Of a stretch of 26,437 nt of DNA, positions 22,988-26,437 are shown in pieces. Both the position numbers and the translations under genes were made by a program. The stretch is from Anaerocolumna jejuensis DSM 15929 (GTDB taxonomy: Bacteria > Bacillota > Clostridia > Lachnospirales > Lachnospiraceae). The first letter of the stretch is position 1; each line of letters begins with the position of its first letter. The notes beneath the pieces were generated by a model. The model searched no databases. It saw only the letters and a list, made by a program, of their open reading frames with translations, and was not told the DNA's origin. The DNA is taken from assembly GCF_900142215.1 (NCBI RefSeq), contig NZ_FRAC01000049.1, forward strand, positions 1-26,437, in the 5' to 3' direction.

Positions 22988-23095
22988 GCGGAAGGAAGAA
23001 ATAATGGCAGGACAGCCAGGGTATGGAATTTATGGATTCAGGAATTACCAGGGGATATTGATGAACATTTAATGTAAGGCGAAAGGAGGCTTAAC

Positions 23096-24043
23096 ATGTC
23101 ATTGGAGGAGTGTTTTCGTTCCGGAAGTCCAATCCTGATGGAGGGGGCGTTAGGGGAGCGGTTAAAGAGGGAATACAGCCTGGAGCCGGATGAGTATGTG
23201 GCTCTGGCAGCCATGGTATATTCAAAAAAAGGGGAAGAGGCCCTGTACCGGCTGTGGTCTGAATACCTGGAAGCTGCAAAGCAGTTTGATATGCCCTTTC
23301 TTGCCACCACACCTACCAGAAGGGCAAATAAGGAACGGGTAAGGGAATCCCCCTATGATGAAAATATCATACTGGATAATGTGAACCTCCTGAAAAGACT
23401 AAGGGATGACTTTCCTGCTGTGAAGATGTATGCCGGCGGCTTAATGGGCTGTGCTGGAGATGCCTACAGGGCGGACCATGTCCTTAAGAGGCAGGAGGCA
23501 AGGGAATTTCATGGCTGGCAGGCAGAGCTATTCGGAAAGGCAGGTGTTGATTTCCTGTATGCAGGAATTATGCCGGCACTTGAAGAAGCCTTGGGAATGG
23601 CGGATGCTATGGCGGAGACCGGTCTGCCCTATATTATCAGCTTTATGCTTGGAAGTGACGGCTGCCTGATTGATAAGACCAGGCTGGCAGATGCCATGGA
23701 GGAAATTGACAGCAGTGTTAAGCGAAAACCCCTATGCTTTATGACGAATTGTGTACATCCTGCCATCATAAGAAAAAATCTCTCCTGGGATTTTAACGAC
23801 AATGCTTATGTAAGGGAACGTTTTCGCGGTATCCAGCCTAATACCTCACCACTGTCTCCTGACGAGCTGGACGGCTCGAAGACCTTAGAGGGAACGGAAC
23901 CTCTTAAGCTGGCGGAGGAAGTGGAAAGGCTTATGGAGAAGATGAATATTACAATCTGCGGCGGCTGCTGCGGTACGGATGCAAGGCATCTAAAGGAAAT
24001 GGCAAGGGTCATAAAGGAAATGGCAAGGGTCATAAAGAAGTAA
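23096..24043 (+). CDS. Homocysteine S-methyltransferase family protein
   Basis: A 315-residue zinc-dependent methyltransferase of the S-methyl_trans (MmuM/BhmT) family. The entry strand is ILMEGALGERLKREY (about residues 13-27), and the three zinc-binding cysteines appear as Cys219 in TNCVHP and Cys291/Cys292 in GGCCGTD. The enzyme family moves a methyl group from S-methylmethionine, betaine or a related donor to homocysteine. The early residues differ from the usual D-G-x-x-x-x family start in having E-G-A-L-G-E, so the substrate may differ. RBS AAAGGAGG supports the ATG. The C-terminus carries an exact duplicated 21-bp unit giving KEMARVI twice. Confidence 0.88.
   Translation: MSLEECFRSGSPILMEGALGERLKREYSLEPDEYVALAAMVYSKKGEEALYRLWSEYLEAAKQFDMPFLATTPTRRANKERVRESPYDENIILDNVNLLKRLRDDFPAVKMYAGGLMGCAGDAYRADHVLKRQEAREFHGWQAELFGKAGVDFLYAGIMPALEEALGMADAMAETGLPYIISFMLGSDGCLIDKTRLADAMEEIDSSVKRKPLCFMTNCVHPAIIRKNLSWDFNDNAYVRERFRGIQPNTSPLSPDELDGSKTLEGTEPLKLAEEVERLMEKMNITICGGCCGTDARHLKEMARVIKEMARVIKK
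23991..24032 (+). repeat. Exact 21-bp duplication at the 3' end of the methyltransferase gene
   Basis: Two identical 21-bp units (23991-24011 and 24012-24032) encode KEMARVI KEMARVI, just before the stop codon. The reading frame is kept. It is likely a recent slippage or unequal-crossover event, with little effect because it adds one helical turn pair to the tail. Confidence 0.9.
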
Positions 24044-24087
24044 AGGCTGACAGGCAGCGGTTTTACTGTTCCTGAATATACTTATCA

Positions 24088-25020
24088 ATGAATATTCTAA
24101 AGGATAAAGCAGACTGCCTTATCATGGATAATTTTGAGAAAAAAATAAACTTTAACATGAGAAAGAAGACAATAGCCAGTGTGACACAGGAAGGCTGGCA
24201 GGAAATTCCCCATGTCTCCTATATTTACGAAGCGGATGCAACGAAGTTTTATGAGGAATTCAGGAAGTTAAAGGCATCCGGCAGGTACAAAAGGGATATA
24301 TCCTTTAACACCCTGCTTTTACGTGTTATTGTGGAAGGAATCAAAGCAGCCCCTCAGCTTAATGCAGAGATTCGGTACAATACTTTTCTTATTTCCGGAC
24401 GGGTAACAATAAAAGAAAAAATTAATATTAATATGCCGGTACTGCTTCCCGGGGGCGAGATGATGACGGTTAATCTGCGGGATATGGGAGGTAAATCCTT
24501 AGAAGCTATGACAGAGCAGATTGAGGGTATCAAGGAGATAATCAAAAATTGCGATATGGAGCGCTCCCTTTTAAAGGTAGGCCTTAAGGATAGTCTTAGG
24601 AAGCTGCACCAGGGCAAAGTAATAGAAGTAGCCGGCCGTGGACTTGGAATGGTAATCGGTCACAGGAAAACAGAGGAAGGGTCTTCTGTAAAAAAGAACG
24701 GGAGCCTCCTTGACAGGGAAGCACTGGACCAGGGAACGATTACCGTGTCCAACCTGGGAGCGGCAGTGAAAGGCACCAAGGGAAGAATCGGACTGTTGGA
24801 TATCATACCGCCCCAGGTCTGTGCCATCGGAATAGGAGTACTCCAGGAGGAATCCCGGGTATATTTGGTGGAGGAAAGGGAGACCCGTGTGGGCATACGC
24901 AAGGTTATTCCCTTTACCATAGCCTTTGACCACCGGGCTCTGGATTTTGGCGAGGTAGCACCTTTTATCAACCGGTTGGAGGCGGTTTTTAATAATCCAG
25001 CGGTCATACGCAACTGGTAA
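24088..25020 (+). CDS. Stand-alone E2-type (2-oxoacid dehydrogenase) acyltransferase domain
   Basis: A 310-residue protein matching the catalytic domain of dihydrolipoyl acyltransferases (CAT-like fold). The active site is AFDHRALDFGE with His282 and Asp286 (H-x-x-x-D), preceded by GTITVSNLGA (about 212-221) and IGIGVLQEE. No lipoyl domain, linker or E1/E3-binding domain is present, and no dehydrogenase genes are nearby, so it is not a normal E2. I infer a free acyltransferase using CoA or another thiol; family members like this are found in clostridia but their substrates are not known to me. The ATG at 24088 has no strong RBS; an ATG at 24124 is an alternative. It is 44 bases after the methyltransferase gene and probably co-transcribed. 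Confidence 0.8.
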   Translation: MNILKDKADCLIMDNFEKKINFNMRKKTIASVTQEGWQEIPHVSYIYEADATKFYEEFRKLKASGRYKRDISFNTLLLRVIVEGIKAAPQLNAEIRYNTFLISGRVTIKEKININMPVLLPGGEMMTVNLRDMGGKSLEAMTEQIEGIKEIIKNCDMERSLLKVGLKDSLRKLHQGKVIEVAGRGLGMVIGHRKTEEGSSVKKNGSLLDREALDQGTITVSNLGAAVKGTKGRIGLLDIIPPQVCAIGIGVLQEESRVYLVEERETRVGIRKVIPFTIAFDHRALDFGEVAPFINRLEAVFNNPAVIRNW

Positions 25021-25029
25021 CACGTAAGA

Positions 25030-25149
25030 AGAAGCAGGTATCAAGAGGCAGAAGCAGACATCAAGAGGTAGAAGAAGGAATCAAGAGGCAGAAGCAGGAA
25101 TCTAGAAGCAGAAGCAGGAATCAAGAAGCAGAAGCAGGTATCAAAAGGC
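25030..25149. repeat. 20-bp minisatellite, six copies
   Basis: Six head-to-tail 20-bp units with consensus AGAAGCAGGAATCAAGAGGC, each one to four bases from it, run from 25030 to 25149, followed by a broken seventh. A 20-bp period shifts frame each unit and the stop at 25018-25020 precedes it, so it is non-coding. It lies between the acyltransferase gene and a terminator. Confidence 0.9.
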
Positions 25150-25226
25150 AGTAGCCTATCCTTTATATCCAAGCTTATCCTCCGGATTTATGATCAGATG
25201 TATCCATATCAACCATTCAGTTTCAT

Positions 25227-25267
25227 AAAATCAACCGTTCAAATCAACCGAACGGTTGATTTTTTTT
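25227..25267 (+). terminator. Intrinsic terminator before the ABC ATPase
   Basis: AAAATCAACCGTTC (25227-25240) pairs perfectly with GAACGGTTGATTTT (25250-25263), a 14-bp stem with a nine-base loop, followed by a T-run. The loop itself repeats AAATCAACC. Along the 379 bases from 25021 to 25399 I otherwise see the minisatellite and AT-rich sequence up to the ABC gene, without a promoter I can name firmly. Confidence 0.88.
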
Positions 25268-25399
25268 ATTTCGGCTGTGACGTATGATGGAAGGCGTCAT
25301 TAGTAAACTGGCAAAACATAATGAATTATTATTTAAGACATAGTTATACGTAAATTTTACCTGGAGCCCAGGCTTACAGGTACTGGAAAGGATATGGTC

Positions 25400-26344
25400 A
25401 TGAAGATGGAAGAAATTATGCGGGTAAGTCAGCTAAGCAAGAGCTTTAAGGACAAAGAGGTTTTAAAGGGCATCAGCTTTCAGGTGTACCGGGGGGAGGT
25501 GCTTTGCATCTTAGGTCCTAACGGAGCAGGAAAAAGCACCACAATCAATATATTAACTGCCGTACTTGGAAGCAGTGGGGGAGAAATATCTTTTAAGGGG
25601 AATAAAATCAGCAGAAGGTTAAAGGATTACAAGCAGGTATTGGGCATTGTCCCCCAGGACATTGCCTTATATGAAGAATTAAGTGCAGAGCAGAATCTGA
25701 AATTTTTTGCTTCTCTCTATGGCTTACAGGGGAAGGCACTTTTAAATGCAGTGGAGGAGGCTCTGGAATTTGCGGGGCTTACCGACCGCAGGAATGATAA
25801 AGTAAAGACCTTTTCGGGAGGTATGAAAAGACGTCTTAATATAGCCTGTGCCATAGCCCATCACCCGGAGCTGGTCATCATGGATGAGCCTACGGTGGGA
25901 ATTGACCCTCAAAGCCGTAACCACATATTGGATTCCATCAGAAAGCTGCAGGCAAATGGAATGACCGTAATCTATACCACCCACTACATGGAGGAGGTTG
26001 AAGCAATTTCTTCCCGTATTATCATTATGGACCATGGCTCCATTATTGCAGAAGGGACCAAGGAAACCCTGAAGGAGAGCATTGGAAATGAAAAATGCTA
26101 CACCATAGAACTGGAAGAGAGCAGAAATGTAAAGGAAGAAGAGCTCTTTTCCATAGAGGGCGTGAAGTCGGTGAAGGTGAAGGGAGATATCCTGGAGGTT
26201 ACCTCCATAAAGGGAATCGAAAATCTTGACCGGATTATAGCTCTGCTCAGCGACAGAGGTGAAAAGATAAGGAATATCGCCAGTGAAGCGGCAAGCCTTG
26301 AGACAGTGTTTTTAAAGCTTACCGGCCGTAAACTAAGAGATTAG
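25400..26344 (+). CDS. ABC transporter ATP-binding protein (DrrA/CcmA/YbhF-like)
   Basis: A 314-residue ATPase. Walker A is GPNGAGKST (about residues 37-45), the Q-loop is GIVPQDIALYEELSAEQNL, the signature is FSGGMKRR, Walker B is LVIMDEP, and the switch His lies in TTHYMEEVE. The about 90-residue C-terminal extension with YTIELEES and LETVFLKLTGRKLRD is typical of the multidrug/lipid exporter subfamily whose membrane partner is a separate ABC-2 permease. That partner should lie downstream, outside the window. Three in-frame ATGs occur (25394, 25400, 25406); 25400 has the best spacing to AAAGGA. It is after a terminator, so it is a new unit. Confidence 0.9.
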   Translation: MKMEEIMRVSQLSKSFKDKEVLKGISFQVYRGEVLCILGPNGAGKSTTINILTAVLGSSGGEISFKGNKISRRLKDYKQVLGIVPQDIALYEELSAEQNLKFFASLYGLQGKALLNAVEEALEFAGLTDRRNDKVKTFSGGMKRRLNIACAIAHHPELVIMDEPTVGIDPQSRNHILDSIRKLQANGMTVIYTTHYMEEVEAISSRIIIMDHGSIIAEGTKETLKESIGNEKCYTIELEESRNVKEEELFSIEGVKSVKVKGDILEVTSIKGIENLDRIIALLSDRGEKIRNIASEAASLETVFLKLTGRKLRD

Positions 26345-26409
26345 TGTGAAAATTAAAAGGCAATTTTCACACACAAGATTGAGCCTGCGAAATCCTCGGC
26401 TCAATCTTG
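26344..26409. repeat. Paired hairpins at the window end
   Basis: Two perfect stem-loops lie side by side: GTGTGAAAATT (26344-26354) with AATTTTCACAC (26362-26372), and CAAGATTGAGCC (26374-26385) with GGCTCAATCTTG (26398-26409). The first begins in the stop codon of the ATPase gene. There is no T-run, so it is not a standard terminator. The first hairpin resembles the TGTGAAA/TTTCACA hairpin of the 77-bp repeat after galE, and the two-hairpin layout is the same. The sequence continues to 26437 without a recognised gene. Confidence 0.7.
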
Positions 26410-26437
26410 CGGCGCGTTGGGAAGGCATGGCTGTAAG

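Noticed and set aside
25394..25399. ATG at 25394 as start of the ABC ATPase
   Set aside because: It lies only one base after AAAGGA, too close for translation; the ATG at 25400 has proper spacing.

Overview
The window looks like a chromosomal segment of a Gram-positive clostridial bacterium, most likely Lachnospiraceae. The basis is AT-leaning DNA, strong AGGAGG-type ribosome binding sites, several TTG/GTG starts, LplB/YtcP-type sugar permeases with a DUF3502-type lipoprotein, and protein families common in that group (DUF4832, CBM9-like, NahK-like kinase). The species call is inference; there is no rRNA or marker gene to fix it.

Layout. (1) 1-2955: a promoter, a short Arg-rich leader peptide, an attenuator-type terminator, then argS (with an unusual pentapeptide-repeat insertion) and a translationally coupled GNAT acetyltransferase. 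A two-way terminator separates these from (2) a LacI-family regulator on the minus strand (3198-4220). (3) 4520-13338: a strong sigma-A promoter with an operator-like palindrome at its start site drives a small zinc-ribbon-like protein, two cytoplasmic DUF4832 proteins flanking an acyltransferase-like protein, a Gfo/Idh/MocA oxidoreductase, two sugar ABC permeases and a solute-binding lipoprotein, closed by a terminator. (4) 13522-20582: a sugar nucleotidyltransferase, a NahK-like sugar 1-kinase, GalE, a CBM9-like protein and a large secreted protein with CBM9-like modules and a C-terminal DUF4832 region, closed by a strong terminator. (5) 20850-25020: accessory genes: GNAT, RibD-C/DHFR-like reductase, AraC-GyrI-like regulator, homocysteine S-methyltransferase-like protein and a stand-alone E2-type acyltransferase. 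(6) 25030-26437: a 20-bp minisatellite, a terminator, a drug/lipid-type ABC ATPase, and a paired-hairpin repeat at the edge.

How it fits together. Regions 2-4 read as one carbohydrate-use locus: a secreted DUF4832 enzyme with binding modules would act on an external glycan, the ABC importer brings in the product, two intracellular DUF4832 enzymes and an oxidoreductase process it, and kinase, nucleotidyltransferase and GalE turn the released hexose or hexosamine into UDP-sugar. LacI probably controls it. The three DUF4832 paralogs, each keeping glutamates where a clan GH-A-like fold would need them, are the core of a possibly undescribed saccharolytic system; the substrate cannot be told from sequence. 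The second notable system is the argS leader, where ribosome stalling at Arg codons could control transcription of the synthetase.
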